This document shows, piece after piece, positions 33,620 to 48,648 of a stretch of DNA of 64,000 nt. The stretch's first letter is position 1; each line of letters begins with the position of its first letter. A program made the translations under genes and the position numbers. Below the pieces are notes generated by a model. The model was not told where the DNA came from, did not search any database, and saw nothing but the letters and a program-made list of their open reading frames with translations. Source of the stretch: Adenophora triphylla var. japonica (Eukaryota > Streptophyta > Magnoliopsida > Asterales > Campanulaceae); the NCBI GenBank assembly GCA_022495995.1, contig JAFEMH010002559.1:124001-188000 (forward strand). Reading direction: 5' to 3'.

Positions 33620-35757
33620 TCATTTATTCTTAAAATTGGGGTCTTTGACGACGATCACTGGGCAAGGTGCATGAGTTACCACGTAGTCTGTCACACTTCC
33701 CAGTATCAGCCTATAACAACAAAATAAACAAATTCCAAAATAAGTACTAATATGTAATTAATATTTTATCTATCTCATAATAAATAACATTAATAATTTA
33801 TTATAATTTTTTAGTTAATATATTTCAATGATAATTTATACAAAATTTATTTTTTATTTAAAAAGTGACACTTATTATCATACGGAATATAAAAAATAAG
33901 ACAAAATTTAAGGTAAAAAAAAATTAGTTAATCCTAACAATTAGGAAAAATGTGTTTTTGAATGGACGGTAGAATTTTTGTAAATAAGTGAAATTTTATA
34001 ACTTATCCAATTACATTTTAATTTAAAGTATCCAGTGACATTTCAGTAAATAGTCAGAACTCTTTCTTAAAATCGTGTGATGTTATTTTGTAAATAATAA
34101 AACACTCTTTGACACACTTTAACACTATTATTGTCTATCTATTTTACATTACGATTGACACAAAACTCAAAAATGCAAAAGTCGATACTTTTTAACACTA
34201 ACATTGACATTCTCTAAACTAACGCTGACCCAAAAACATTACCACTGACACTCATTTTAACATTGACAGGAGCTCATTTTAACATTGACAGGAGCTCATT
34301 TTTACACACAAATTGACACTCACTTGATTATGGTCCAATTTAAAAACTTGTTTTTTAATGCCCAAGAAAAAACTGATTGTTTAGAGATTAACCCAAAAAA
34401 TAATGAGCAATAAGGGATATGTGATTGAGTTTTGTTATTATGTCACTGAACTTTAGTCCAATTTATAATTTTCTTATTTAATTTTTATTTTTTCCATAAT
34501 TTTCATTAAATTTTTCATATTTTTACAATGTTCTCACTCTATCCATAATTTCGCTAACAACTTAACGAAAGTCAATCATATTACCTCATGTAACTAAATT
34601 TTGTTAAGTTTTTAATTAACTTTTTGATTGGTACGTAAGCTGAACAAATTATGGGCGGTAAATCACCAACCACTAACCTCGCATGTGACCTCACGAAAGT
34701 TGGTCACATTATGCCACATGACTGACTTTCGTTAAGTTTTTAGCAAAATTATTGATGGAATGAGAACATTATAAAAACACGAAAATTTCAACATAATATT
34801 TGGACAAAATATAAGTTCAATAATAACATTATAAATTGGCCTAAAGTTTAATAATTGAAAAAATGTTTTTTGCCTTACCTTGAAATGTTACTTGCACCTC
34901 TGCCACCCATGACCAAAGAATCAAGCTCCAGATCCCCAATTGCATCACAAATCTTATCTCTTGCATCTCCCCAGTACAATTTCAATACAATATTAATCTA
35001 CATTAACCATATTGAAATTCAATCAACAAATATAATTAACAACAACAATAAAATAATTTGAGATCAGTTAACATAAATAAATAACATATACTCCCTCCGT
35101 CCCACGTCATTGTGGACCATTTTTCCGGGCACGATAATTAAGAAATATTATTAAGATAATGAAAATGTGTGGTAGGAAATGAAGAGAGAGAATGAGTGGA
35201 GTTGGTTGAATAAATTGTGTGGTAGGAAATGAAGAGAGAGAATGAGTGGGTGGGGTAGGGTGAATATAAAATAATAAATTTATTTCCATTTGGACAGTTT
35301 GCATTCACGTGGGACGGACCAAAAAGGAAATAAGTTTGCATTCACGTGGGGCGGAGGGAGTACTATATATAAAATGTACAGAAAATATAGAAATTACCTC
35401 TTTCTCTCTAGCCATGGTGTCGAGAAAATCAAGAATCATCGCATCCAACTTGATATCATAATCAGCAAGTACTGCAGGCTCGCGAAACTCTGACAATGGC
35501 AGTAAAGCTATACAAAATACATGCACGTATATTTACTATATTCCATAATATTTGATAAATATTTAGAAAAAAAGTGAGATTATAAACTTACGCGAACCAG
35601 AGGCGGCCCAAACCTCATTGTTAGTTTCATCGGACTTAACATGGATAATGTAAAAGGTGTCATCTTTATCGGCTAAGTTGTCAAGAGCCCATATGAATGC
35701 AGCATTGCTTCTCTTTGAGAAATCTTTTGCCACCCCTATTTTCCTGTCCTTCACCAT
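33620..35757 (-). CDS. Universal stress protein A-type, gene A
   Basis: Exons 35757-35592, 35507-35398, 34997-34879 and 33710-33620 (minus) give 161 residues. All introns are GT-AG, phases 1, 0 and 2. Usp domain throughout: [11 protein letters not shown] at the N-terminus, [31 protein letters not shown], and the ATP-binding signature G-2X-G-9X-G-S ([17 protein letters not shown]). The C-terminus is CPVIVVKD. Plant USPs are soluble stress-linked proteins, some binding ATP; the target is unknown. An R of GSR is split by intron 1. The usual VAxDFS context has Lys here. Intron 2 contains a Stowaway and intron 3 (1.17 kb) an inverted-repeat element. Paralog of 54611-56117. Confidence 0.93.
34451..34846. 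mobile_element. MITE-like inverted-repeat element in intron 3 of USP A
   Basis: ctttagtccaatttataat (34451) and its inverse attataaattggcctaaag (34828) bracket about 395 bp. Inner halves share aacgaaagt/actttcgtt. No target duplication was read. A 22-bp tandem pair (acattgacaggagctcattt) lies before it at 34261-34303. Confidence 0.5.
35091..35360. mobile_element. Stowaway-like MITE in intron 2 of USP A
   Basis: TA/CTCCCTCCGTCCCACGT to ACGTGGGGCGGAGGGAG/TA. The interior has a doubled aggaaatgaagagagagaat segment. Confidence 0.9.
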
Positions 35758-35898
35758 TTTATTTTTTTTCTTATTTCTTGATCTTGAAATTTTTCCTTTT
35801 CTTGTCCAAGAAGCATTGGAACCATCGGCACATATAAATATTATTCAACCCATCTCATAATACACATGCTTTCTCTGTCCCTCCGAAATGATCACCCG

Positions 35899-36155
35899 CT
35901 CCCTCCGTCACATATTAAGAGTTCTATTTTTTTTCTTTTGGCACGTCTCATACTAAATATTTTATTTTGTTTTATTCCAAAATTACAAATAATTAATAGT
36001 ATTTTGCAAATTTATATTCTCTTCCTTCTGTAGAATCATTTATAGTGTTTGGACAATTAAATTTTCAACTCATTTGTAATTATTTACTCATTTTTTTTAA
36101 TGTTTCTTAATAAGTGTACAAATATTGTTACGACTAATAGTTTGAGTAGGAGGGA
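35899..36155. mobile_element. Stowaway-like MITE, eroded
   Basis: ctccctccgtcacatatta to gtttgagtaggagggag/TA. The left flank is no longer TA. Confidence 0.6.
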
Positions 36156-36278
36156 GTACTTTTTTTTTTTTTGTTAGAATGAACTTTCAGAAATATTTTT
36201 AGGCTAATGTAAATATTCTAATGAAAATATAAAATTGTTAATGATAGTATTTATAATGAGATATTAATAACAAATTTT

Positions 36279-36828
36279 AGATTTTTATAAGAATAATTAA
36301 ATCAATAAAAAAAATATTGTTTAAAGTGTCAAGTGTTAGTATAAAAAAGTATTAGTTTAAAGAGTGTCACTGCATGTATTATTAAGTGACATTGTAAAAA
36401 TGAGTTTTCCTTAATATTAGAAAAAAATGCATTTTTTATAATAACAACTCTTTTTTAATGAAGCATCCATTCTTATTGTGAAAAAGTTATCTTATCTGAT
36501 TATCTATGATGTTGTTTCTAAGTGTGAGAAAGGGAAGGGGTGGATTAAAATGATTTAATATCATTAGAGCACCACTTGAGAGTATAAAAAGAAAAATTAA
36601 CATAATTAAGCATGTGCAATTATAATCCCTAATTATGCATTTTTCTTTTTCGGAATAAATTTTGCGTGTTTAAATAAGAAAATATTTTTGATACAATTTT
36701 ACCATGTCACATGCAATGCATACATAATTAAAGAACACTTTTTGAAAACATAAATAAGTAAACTACAACATTTTTTTTTAGATTTTTATAAGAAAAATTA
36801 AATCAATGAATAAAATATTGTTTAAAGT
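36279..36828. repeat. Block between 48-bp direct repeats, duplicated at 43 kb
   Basis: tagatttttataagaataatt (36279) recurs at 36779 as tagatttttataagaaaaat with the next 25 bp also alike. Within it, 36451-36776 is nearly identical (three differences seen) to 43059-43386. Confidence 0.75.
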
Positions 36829-36891
36829 TCATTTAAATAAACAATAGAAAAAGTAGGAAAATCATACCAATGAAGTATTTCATATAGTATA

Positions 36892-37172
36892 CTCCCTCCG
36901 TCCCAACAATTGCTTCATCTTTTTTGCTCGGCACGCATATTATGGAAATGGGAGAAAAAAAATAATGTTGTGAGTGTAATTTAAAAATAGGAGAGAGAAT
37001 TAGTGGAGGGAATAGTAAATTATAATGGTGTTGTGAGTATTAAAATAATGTAGGAGAGAGAATGAGTGGAGGAAATAGTAAAGATTCTTTGTCAAAAAAG
37101 AAAATGTGAAGCTTCTAACGGAACGCCCTTTTGAGTAATTAGTGAAGTTTTTATTGGGACGAAGGAAGGAAG
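36892..37172. mobile_element. Stowaway-like MITE
   Basis: TA/CTCCCTCCGTCCCAAC to TTGGGACGAAGGAAGGAAG/TA. Carries gagagaatgagtgga. The right end has a 4-bp slip (ggaaggaag). Confidence 0.85.
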
Positions 37173-37594
37173 TATGTTCCATCTTATGTAAAAAACAAAA
37201 AAAAGAAAAAAGTGGATTTCTCATTCATTGCAATAAAATACTATAAAATGATAACCTTATAGTAATATTTTTTAAGGAAAAAATTTCCTGGCCCTTGTCC
37301 AGATTTTATTTCTTTTAAAGATTTTTTTTTTTTTTGTAAATCTCAAAATAAAAAGTTCTTTCTAAATTATAATTTTTCAAACACCCCTATGCTCCTCCTC
37401 TCCTCCCCTCCCCTCCCCTCCCTCAACTTCATTTTTTTACATCTCTCTCTCTCTCTCTCTAAAAGCACACACGCTGAGTAAATACTTTATCCCTAATTTC
37501 CTGATGAAATTAGAATTGAATGGAGGCCGAAAGAAACACAACTAAAATTAATGTCGTCTTCCATCTATAATCTCATAAACCAAATTAATATATA
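37173..37594. other. Polypyrimidine-rich intergenic DNA
   Basis: ctcctctcctcccctcccc run at 37391-37428 and (CT)n at 37442-37460. No gene. Confidence 0.5.
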
Positions 37595-37853
37595 CTCCCT
37601 CCGCCCCACAAATGTATGTACTTTTTTGTTGGTGCGGGAATTAAAATAAAAAGTGATAAAGGTGATGTGTTGTGAGTGTAAAAGTAAAATAGGAAAGAGA
37701 ATGAGTGGAGAAAATAGTAAATTTGAAAAATGTTGTGAGTAGAAAAAAGTGGGTCCCATTTCTATTTTAGGAAAGTGTAAATTATTGTGAAACGTTCAAA
37801 AAAAATCTTTTTACATATTATCGTGGGACGGAAAATCGTGAGACGGAGGGAGG
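37595..37853. mobile_element. Stowaway-like MITE
   Basis: TA/CTCCCTCCGCCCCAC at the left. At the right, gtgagacggagggagga is preceded by a second tcgtgggacgg, a small duplication of the terminus. Confidence 0.8.
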
Positions 37854-38868
37854 ATATATGTATATAATATCAGGCATGTGATGGTTATTGTAGCAAACAC
37901 AAGGAAAAGTATGATCTTTTGGTGTGTGTATTATCCAAGACTAGTATCCCAAGGCTCCACCAATCTGCATCTTTATTGTGGCCTTTAGCCAATAAGATTT
38001 CAGGAGCCATGTGTTGAGTGGGTCCACGTAGGATTGTTCAGGGTCCGGATTGGTTCGAATTTTATCAAAATTTCAAAAAAATATGATCGGACCAATTGTT
38101 CGATTCTGCCTAAATTCAAGACCTGTGATCGTACCATTACATTACATGCGACCTCACATTGGTGCAGTCTGCTCCAATGATTCGGTCCATGTCCTAGTTT
38201 CACCTGGCTCCACAAGTTACGCTACTATATATTTTTTCTAAAGATAAAACATGCAACAACTATTTTTTTTTTCATGAAACCAAAATATAGGACGATTACA
38301 TAAACAAAGATCAAATAAAAATATTCAGACATACAACAAATTAACTGAAATAGAGGAACAAAAGAGAAAAACATAAACATGATTCAGACCCTAATAACTA
38401 ATTCAGAAAATTGAAAATACGGGTAGATTGGAGGTAGAGACTGAAAAAATAACATCAAATCTCATTAAATCATTACCTTTTATTGAAGATTTGAGAGGCA
38501 AAATAACAGAGTAATGATGTTCTGCAATCTCGCACGAAAAAACAGATCTGCGTCATAGATTAATTACTTCTGTTACAGATGCGCCGTCGGTAAAGATCGA
38601 TGGTGGTGCCATGGTTGGACAGCTGAGTCGAAATCAGGGCGCCGCCATGGAAAAACAATTTGATTTCTAGGGTTGAGAATTGAGATGAGAGAGGGGAAAA
38701 GCGTAGAGAGAGAGTGATAAAAAACCAAACGGCGGAAATGAAAGAGATATGATAGGGTTAGGGTTTTTGTAAACTTGTAATATCGTTGGATGGATAGGGT
38801 CACAACAAAATTATTTTATTTTTTTTTTGAAATTAGGAATTTGAAATTATGAATAAATAAATAAATAT
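37854..38868. other. Intergenic, no gene supported
   Basis: A minus-strand frame at 38573-38803 has no recognisable domain. ggtccggattggttcg near 38042 and ggaccaattgttcg near 38090 may belong to an old hAT MITE. Confidence 0.35.
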
Positions 38869-38919
38869 ATATATATATATTTAAATATATGTATATATAT
38901 ACATATATATATATATATA

Positions 38920-39203
38920 CTCCCTCCGTCCCGCTAATATTAGCACACTTTCCTTTTTGGGCGTCCCGATAATATTCGCACACTCCCAAAAAGGAAACTT
39001 TATATTAATAAAATATTCACCCAACCCCACTCATTCTTTCTCCTACATTATTTTAATACTCACAACACCATTATAATTTATTACACCCTCCACTCATTCT
39101 CTCTCCACTCATTCTTTTACACTCACAACATTTTATTAAAATATCATATTTCTTAATTTTCGCGCAAACAGTATTTGTGCTAATACTAATGGGACGGAGG
39201 GAG
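38920..39203. mobile_element. Stowaway-like MITE
   Basis: TA/CTCCCTCCGTCCCGC to ATGGGACGGAGGGAG/TA. Reverse-orientation family signature (tccactcattctctctcc). Confidence 0.9.
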
Positions 39204-39213
39204 TACATATATA

Positions 39214-39498
39214 CTCCCTCCGTCTCGGAACAATCTTCACACTTTCCATTTTGGGCGTCCCGAAACTTACATCACACATTTAAAACTTACCTAAAATGGA
39301 AAAGAATCTTTACTATTCCCTCCACTCATTCTCTCTCCTACATTATTTTAATACTCACAACACCATTATAATTTACTATTCTCTCCACTCATTCTCTCTC
39401 CTATTTTATTTTCACACTCACAACACTTTCAATATAATACTCCCTCCTTAAAACCAGTGCAAATAGTGTTTGTGAAGATTGTTCCGGGACGGAGGGAG
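39214..39498. mobile_element. Stowaway-like MITE
   Basis: TA/CTCCCTCCGTCTCGGAAC to GTTCCGGGACGGAGGGAG/TA. Same orientation as its neighbour. Confidence 0.9.
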
Positions 39499-39507
39499 TA
39501 TATATAC

Positions 39508-39610
<103 letters not shown>

Positions 39611-39897
39611 CTCCCTCCGTCCCAAATAAAGAGACACCATTTTGGTCCGACACGCAAAATAAGAAATATGATGTAGGAAAGAGAAAAGTTTAAATGTTGT
39701 GAGTATGAAAAATTAAATAGGAGTAGAGAATGAGAGTGAGGTGATGTAAGAAAGATAATGTTGTGAGTGTAAAAGTAAAGTAGGAGAGAGAATGAGTGGA
39801 GAGAATAGTGATTTAAGGTTTCCTTTTTGGGAAAGTGGCTTTTTAAATGGGACGCCCAAAAAGGAAATAAATGGCTCTTTCGCTGGGACGGAGGGAG
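39611..39897. mobile_element. Stowaway-like MITE
   Basis: TA/CTCCCTCCGTCCCAAA to GCTGGGACGGAGGGAG/TA. Opposite orientation to the two before it (gagagaatgagtgga). Confidence 0.9.
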
Positions 39898-39920
39898 TAT
39901 ATATTATACATAATATATAC

Positions 39921-40128
39921 ATAATCGGTCTGGTCCGGGATCGATCCGGTTCAGGTTCGGTCCAGAACCATATATATTTTTTCAAAAATCAGGACCAACC
40001 CAAATAATCGGTTTCATAAAAATTTGGGACCAGAACCAAACCAATTCTATTGGATTGGTCCGATTTTTATTGGTCTGACCCGGTTCTATCGGTCCGATCC
40101 GTCAATTTTTTTGTTCAGCCCTAGTTCC
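39921..40128. mobile_element. GGTCCG-rich hAT-like MITE relic
   Basis: Repeats of ggtccggg/ggtccgat and the end tttgttcagcccta resemble hAT MITE termini. The left end is not defined. Confidence 0.4.
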
Positions 40129-40216
40129 ACACATAGAGTTCGATTTGCTTGATTCGTCAATTTCTTTTGCCAGTCCAAAATCAGTTAGCATATCATATAT
40201 CATATGAAGTTGTTAT

Positions 40217-40790
40217 AAAAGGCAAGTTAGTCTTATAAGAGTTGTAATGTGTCATTATAAGATTAATTCGTTGTTATTATTGAAAATTTTATTTTAAAAA
40301 AATAAAAATTGCATTATATGTCAATATAATTAGTCTTATAAGAGATGAAGTATACTTATAAATCAGTTATAATTAAGATATAAGAGTTGTAATGTGTAAA
40401 TTATGAGATTGAATTGTCGTTATTGAAATTTTTGTTTTTATGGTTGAAAAAAATTGTTTTATAAGTCAATTATAAAAGAAAAATTAGTTATAAGAGGCAA
40501 GTTGTTCTTATAATTCAGTTATAAGAGTTTTAATGTGTAAATTATGAGATTAATTCGTTGTTATTATTGAAAATTTTGATTATTTTTTTTTGAAAAAAAT
40601 TGTCTTATAAGTCAATATAAGAGACAAGTTATTCTTATAAGTCACATATAATAGATGAATTAATCTTATAAGTCAGTTATAAGAGTGCGATTGGTGTCTG
40701 TGTAATTTTAGATATGATGCGTGATATATTGGGTTTGAATCTCGATGGAATAACCTTAGAGGAATTGGCCCATTTTTTAAACAATGGGGT
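40217..40790. mobile_element. Truncated relative of the MULE-like MITE at 13 kb
   Basis: In reverse orientation it shares the ttataagagttgtaatgtg/acaactcttataag units and an end ccttagaggaattggcc comparable with ggccgatttcctctaggg. The opposite terminus is missing. Confidence 0.6.
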
Positions 40791-41089
40791 CTTGGCATGC
40801 TTGTAGCAATTACCTACTTATTATTTTCTATTTTTTAACAACTTTTATTCCACATTTCATATTTACTAACACCTAAATATTATATTTTTTCCTTAATTTT
40901 TGTCAGATCTTTTTTAATATAAACTGGGACTAAGGGAGTATTGTTCACTTTCTCACATAATATATACTCCCTCCATCCTTCTCAAATACTCCCTTTGAAA
41001 TCTGATTAAGTGTTAAGAGACAGCGTCTGAAGACTGAATTCTGAATTAGGCAATGTTTGATTTTACATCTGAATTCGTTTTCTAAAATG

Positions 41090-42540
<1,451 letters not shown>

Positions 42541-42766
42541 AGAGGCAATAAGAGGCAAATAAGAAGCAAATCTATCACTTAAAAATAAGAGGCAAATAAA
42601 GGCAGTTAAGTTTTAATTGAAAAAAAAAAACTAACAAACTTTATATAATATAATATAATATAATATAAGAGGCAATAAGAGGCAAATAAGAAGCAAATCT
42701 ATCACTTAAAAATAAGAGGCAAATAAGAGACAGTTAAGTCTTAATTGAAAAAAAAACTAACAAACT
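42541..42766. repeat. Tandem pair split by pentamer remnant
   Basis: agaggcaataagaggcaaat begins both 42541-42640 and 42667-42766. The two are nearly identical and are separated by about 25 bp of tataatataat, showing that the pentamer array and its flank duplicated together. Confidence 0.85.
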
Positions 42767-43058
42767 TAACTACTCCACCTCTGAATGAATAAGTATTCAG
42801 AGGCAAATAAGAGGAAGAAGAAAAAAAAATGCCACCTAAGTTAATGATTGATTTTTTTGTAAATATGTTAACTTTATAAGGGTATAATGAATGATTTTTT
42901 TGTAAATATATTAAATTATACGGGTATAAATATATTTAAAAACTTGCCATTTATGAAAAAGAACTCTTGATCTGGAATAGATCAAAAGAGAAAGGCCTGG
43001 GACAAACTAAAAGAAAAAGTAGAATCCTTGATGTGGGTCGGATGGGACGGAGGGAGTA

Positions 43059-43386
43059 TTTTTTAATGAAGCATCCATTCTTATTGTGAAAAAAGTTATC
43101 TTATCTGATTATCTATGATGTTGTTTCTCTGTGTGAGAAAGGGAAGGGGTGGATTAAAATGATTTAATATCATTAGAGCACCACTTGAGAGTATTAAAAG
43201 AAAAATTAACATAATTAAGCATGTGCAATTATAATCCCTAATTATGCATTTTTCTTTTTCGGAATAAATTTTGCGTGTTTAAATAAGAAAATATTTTTGA
43301 TACAATTTTACCATGTCACATGCAATGCATACATAATTAAAGAACACTTTTTGAAAACATAAATAAGTAAACTACAACATTTTTTA
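43059..43386. repeat. Second copy of the 36451-36776 segment
   Basis: Begins exactly after the TA duplication of the MITE 40967-43056 and ends in poly-T. About 98% identical to the first copy by eye. Confidence 0.85.
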
Positions 43387-43552
43387 TTTTTTTTATCGAA
43401 TAGGATTCAAGAAGCCCCCTAATTTTATTAAAATATGAAAATAAATTAAAATGTGATGGCTGATTAAACAAAACCATCATAAGTGAAACAAAGCAAAGAG
43501 GAATAAAAGGAAACATATAAATAAAAAATTTCCTGGTGTCTTCTATAACATA

Positions 43553-43808
43553 CTCCCTCCGTCTCACAAAACTTTACACATTTACTGTTGAGAACAGAAA
43601 ATAAGGAATAATGTTATTAAAGTAGCTGCTGTGAGTGGGAGGAGAGAGAATGAGTGGAGAGAATAGTAAATTTGAAAAGTGTTGTGAGTATGACAAGTGA
43701 GTCCCATGAATAAAGAAGTATTAAAAAATTTCCTTTTTAGGAAAGTGAGACTTTAAAGTGGGACGCCCAAAATAATAAAGGGGATAATGTTTTATGGAAC
43801 GGAGGGAG
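43553..43808. mobile_element. Stowaway-like MITE
   Basis: TA/CTCCCTCCGTCTCACAAAAC to TTTATGGAACGGAGGGAG/TA. Carries gagagaatgagtgga. Confidence 0.88.
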
Positions 43809-44577
43809 TAGACCTTTAGATCCGACCTTTAATTTAATGCGTTCTTATCATTTCTTTTTATTTTTACCGGAATAAAACCATCATCTTCGTCATAGTAGTC
43901 ACCAAAAAAGTGACTCCGTCATTGGTGACACTAAGATATATTCACGCTTCCTACTATCCCTTCGTATTGATGCGCCTCTTCATATACCGATAAAGATACT
44001 TCGAAGTGATAATATTTCTAATCATTTTTTGGAATGACACATCATCACATAATAAATATCATACTTTTATTTTTTATTTAAAATAAATTTCATGTTTAAA
44101 AATTAAAAAAAAAAACAGTTTAAGTGCATTTTTAATATGATACAATCAATGTACTACTAAGTAAAACATATTTATTAAAATTGTTGATAAATCAAATATG
44201 ATTTTTTTTAATTTTTTTTCTGTAGAATTTATAAATAATTATCAACTTTCATGAGCATATCCATGTTTATCACAAATTCCCTAAGACATGATGGACATGT
44301 GCTTTTTAGTAGGCTGTACATTGATCATGCCATTTTATTTTTATTTATTAGTTATTAAAAGATTTTCCGACCGGTGAAGTGAGCCCACTTGTTGAACTGG
44401 CTTCCGAGTAATTTGGATTTGGAACTGCTCTCAATTTCAGTTTTAGCTTCGACTGACCTATATTATTGTGTCACCTCGACATACTTTTGTACTCGACGAT
44501 CGGAATGTGTTAAATTTGATAGGACCCACAATTTTTTGAATCGATCTATATCATATACAAAACAAACTTGAGTCGGT
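43809..44577. other. Intergenic, no gene seen
   Basis: AT-rich. No repeat ends or open frames with recognisable content. Confidence 0.4.
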
Positions 44578-45031
44578 CTGGGGAGAAACGCGTTTCTCCG
44601 TGCTTCTGGAGAAACGGGACTTGTTTTGTCGCGCGACACAATGCCCGCCTTCCTGACATACTTTCATCAGCTTCCTGATATCCGTAGCTTTAGAAAGGAT
44701 ATCCAGAAGCCTTGGAAAGGATATCCAGAAATCAAATATTTTTTCCTGATATCCTTTCCAAAGCTTCTGATATCCGTAACATTGAATATGGATATCCAGG
44801 AAGCTTTGGAAAGGATAAGCCAGTAAAAAATATTTGGTTTCTGGATATCCTTTCCATTCCAAAGCTTCTGGATATCCTTTTCAGTGCCTTCCTGATCCGC
44901 CGAAAGTTCAAGCTTCCTGGACATCCGTAAGCCTTGAAAGCCGATATCCAGTTGTGGTGAAGCTTAAGTATGTCGCGGCGACAAAACAAAGTTCGCTTTC
45001 TCCGTGTCGACGGAGAAACTTCTCCCCAGAT
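44576..45031. mobile_element. Foldback element with GATATCC repeats
   Basis: Termini tctggggagaaac and gtttctccccaga-type inverse, continuing inward through ggagaaa and ttgttttgtcgc for about 60 bp (44576-44635 against 44965-45031). Inside, nine gatatcc motifs in both orientations alternate with cctttccaaagc/gctttggaaagg. No target duplication found. Confidence 0.7.
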
Positions 45032-45263
45032 TTTGTGAACAAACTTACCTACTTATCGAATGGAAATCGTAAAGCGAAGGGTTGAAACCAATTTGGATAT
45101 CGATCCAATTAATTTGTATGTAACCAAGACTTCTAAACGTCATAAATTTCGTCTTTATTTTCTTTTAAATATGCGACAATAAGAATTTATTTAAGAAACT
45201 TATCGTTTAGAAAGACTTGAAAATATTAATTTTAATGTGTCATCTAGGAATACTTGAAATATA

Positions 45264-46103
<840 letters not shown>

Positions 46104-46110
46104 AAATATA

Positions 46111-46745
46111 TAAAATTTGTAAGAAATTAAGGGCATTTAAGACTTGTTCATTAATAGTACATCCTAAGACTTCTATTCTGAGTATACGTTTAGAATAAAG
46201 TGCTTTGGCCCAAACCAAGAAACCAGAACTATTGAACCCAAACAGAGAGCTTAGTTCTTGGTTTATACTTTAGGCCCAATAATTCAAAAAGCAGCCCAAT
46301 TTCTAATCCCTTATACTCCTTATCGTAGTGTTGACCGAACGGGAAGCCAAGCTGCCAAAGGGTTTCACTAGCTACGGGGGCTAGGTCCGGCCCGGCGTGG
46401 CTCACCAGCTTAGCTTGGCCCCGCCCGGCCCAGCATGACTCGGTTTAGCCGTTTTTATATTTACCTTGAACCCAAAGGAAAATAGATCTTCCAAGGAGTT
46501 TTGTAGTATTGTCATTTTAAAATAAAATAAAAAAAATAGGTGGGCTTTACAGGGCCATGGGCTCAGGGCCAATTGTCTTGTGGGTTAGGCTTCCATGTTT
46601 GCTTAATGAGTCATACGGGCTGGTCTGGCTCGGCTAGCATTTTGCTTAGTGGGCTTAACTGGTTGGGCTTGCGTGTTTGGCTAGCATGTTCTTGATGGGC
46701 CTCGGGCTAACCTATATCTCCACTCCTTTTGCCCCTACATAAATA
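46111..46745. other. Intergenic, with GC-rich repeat trace
   Basis: ggcccggcg, ccgcccggcccagc and gggctggtctggctcggc motifs at 46380-46700 look like a hAT-MITE relic. No gene. Confidence 0.4.
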
Positions 46746-47040
46746 CTCCCTCCGGCCAATTTGTTACTTCACGGTTACTTACTCACGTAAATTAAGGAGG
46801 GAGTATTATATTGAAAGTGTTGTGAGTGTGAAAGTAAAATAGGAGAGAAAATGAGTGGAGGGAATAGTAAATTATAATGGTGTTGTGAGTATTAAAATAA
46901 TGTAAGAGAGAGAATTAGTGGGGTGAGATTAATATTTTAATGATATAAACTTTCCATTTTAGGTAAAAAAAACAAAGTGCGAAGTATGTATTTGAACGCC
47001 CAAAATAGAAAGTGTGAAGTAAGTAATTGAACGGAGAGAG
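46746..47040. mobile_element. Stowaway-like MITE
   Basis: TA/CTCCCTCCGGCCAAT to ATTGAACGGAGAGAG/TA. taaattataatggtgttgtg interior. Confidence 0.85.
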
Positions 47041-47198
47041 TATTCATTTTTTATAAAATTAATTAATCATGTGTTTGTTAATTAAATTATATTTTAATTT
47101 ACACACATTTATAATGATGTATGATGAGATCATCAAGGATATTTATATATTATATAAACATTTTTACGAATAGGAGTAACAATTCTCTATAATAATAA

Positions 47199-47664
47199 TG
47201 GTTGGGTTTGTTACCATTTAAGTTTGAGATGCCTAAATTAGAATATTAAACAAACAAATTCGAAATTCCTGACACGGCTGATGGGAGCGACCGCGCAATA
47301 AGGGTCTCTGGACAACGGGAGCGATCGCGCCCTATGCCGGATTTGGCATGTTCATCGGCAGATTTGACCCAGGGTTGTAAAACCCTGCAGGGTTAGGAGT
47401 ATGACATATAAATAGAGCCTACCCCAAACCATGTTTGTAGTTGCTTTTGCTCATCTGTTTCTCTGTATCTAGGGTTTGCACAGTTGTGAATTTTTTGTCA
47501 AGAATTCTTGCATTAGATTAGAGATTGTAATCGGTTGATTTCCAAAAAATAATAATATTTTCTCCCTCTGCTCGTTGACGTATCCAAGTTGGTGAACCAC
47601 GTATATTTGTGTGTTGTGTGATTGTTGCTTGTTTTCTATCTTTTACATAGACTATGTTCTAACA
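47199..47664 (+). repeat. 5' LTR of copia D
   Basis: TATA box tataaataga at 47406. Contains gggagcgaccgcgc and gggagcgatcgcgcc. It lacks about 50 bp present in the 3' LTR. Confidence 0.85.
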
Positions 47665-47667
47665 AAC

Positions 47668-47680
47668 TGGTATTAGAGTA
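47668..47680 (+). promoter_or_regulatory. Primer binding site of copia D
   Basis: tggtattagagta, a mutated version of tggtatcagagc, three bases past the LTR. Confidence 0.75.
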
Positions 47681-47737
47681 GGCCAGGTTGATGAAGGTAT
47701 AGGGTTGTTCCTCTGCAGAAGAAGATAGGATCAGGAA

Positions 47738-48648
47738 ATGAATCATCGATCAACAAGTTTAATGGTAAGAATAGTTTTTCTCTTTGAAAAATCAAGATGA
47801 AAGCATTGTTGAGAGACAAGGGCTACAGCGGCTGCTGCAATCGGCGATCGTCAGGATCCAAAGGGCAAAGCATAAGTCGTTCCCACCGGTGCTGTCGCGG
47901 CTGCAACATCAGAAGGTTCAGATAAAGCAAAAAAGGTAGCAGAGAAGGAAGAAACAGATCTGATCGCGCTAGATGAGAGGGCCCACTCTAAGATCATCAG
48001 GTGTCTAGATGATGATGTTCTAACGGATATTCTAGATATCGATTTAGGAGGTGCTTTGTGGCTTGCGTTGGAAGATATGTATTTGACACGATCATTGACC
48101 AACAAGTTATATCTGAAGCAGAGGCTATATTCTCTCTAAATGAAGGAAGGTAGGCCCATTAGGGATCACCTAGATAGATTTAAATCTTTATTACTTGAAC
48201 TGAGCAATATAGATGCTAAGGTTTCTGATGAGTATGTTGTATTAATACTTCTTGTTTCTTTGTCTTTATCATATGAGCACTACGTTGACTATAGTATCAG
48301 TGGAAAGGAGACGGTGACTCTAGAGGAGGTGAAATACTCCCTCAAGACTAGAGAGTTATGTTGTGAGGCAAGCGGTAATAGTGGTATAGATAACCAGACG
48401 ACAGGTTTGGTTGCAGAAGGCAGCAGGGGTTCTAGCAATAAACTGAAGAAGAAAAAGCCTTTTGGCAAGAGGGGACCAAAACCTGATGATGTTTATATTT
48501 AATGCAAGTGGAAGGGACATTGGAAGACAGATTGTACTAGGAAGAAGCGAGGCGAGCCTCCAAATCGCAATGAAGCTAATGCTGCTGCAGTTGATACGAG
48601 CAGCTCTGATGGGGATTATGCTCTAATGTTAGAAGAATTTGCAAAATA
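47738..48648 (+). pseudogene. Copia D gag
   Basis: Starts near MNHRSTS (47738) with early stops. The Gag core is readable as LALEDMYLTRSLTNKLYLKQ (about 48062-48121), with a TAA between LYSL and MKEGRPIRDHLDRFKSLL. It is then open at 48140-48502. A stop falls at the zinc knuckle, whose first Cys region is lost, leaving CKWKGHWKTDC. A TAG at 48646-48648 ends the segment. Nonfunctional. Confidence 0.8.

Noticed and set aside
38573..38803. 76-codon minus-strand frame
   Set aside because: No domain, no clear start context, low-complexity surroundings.
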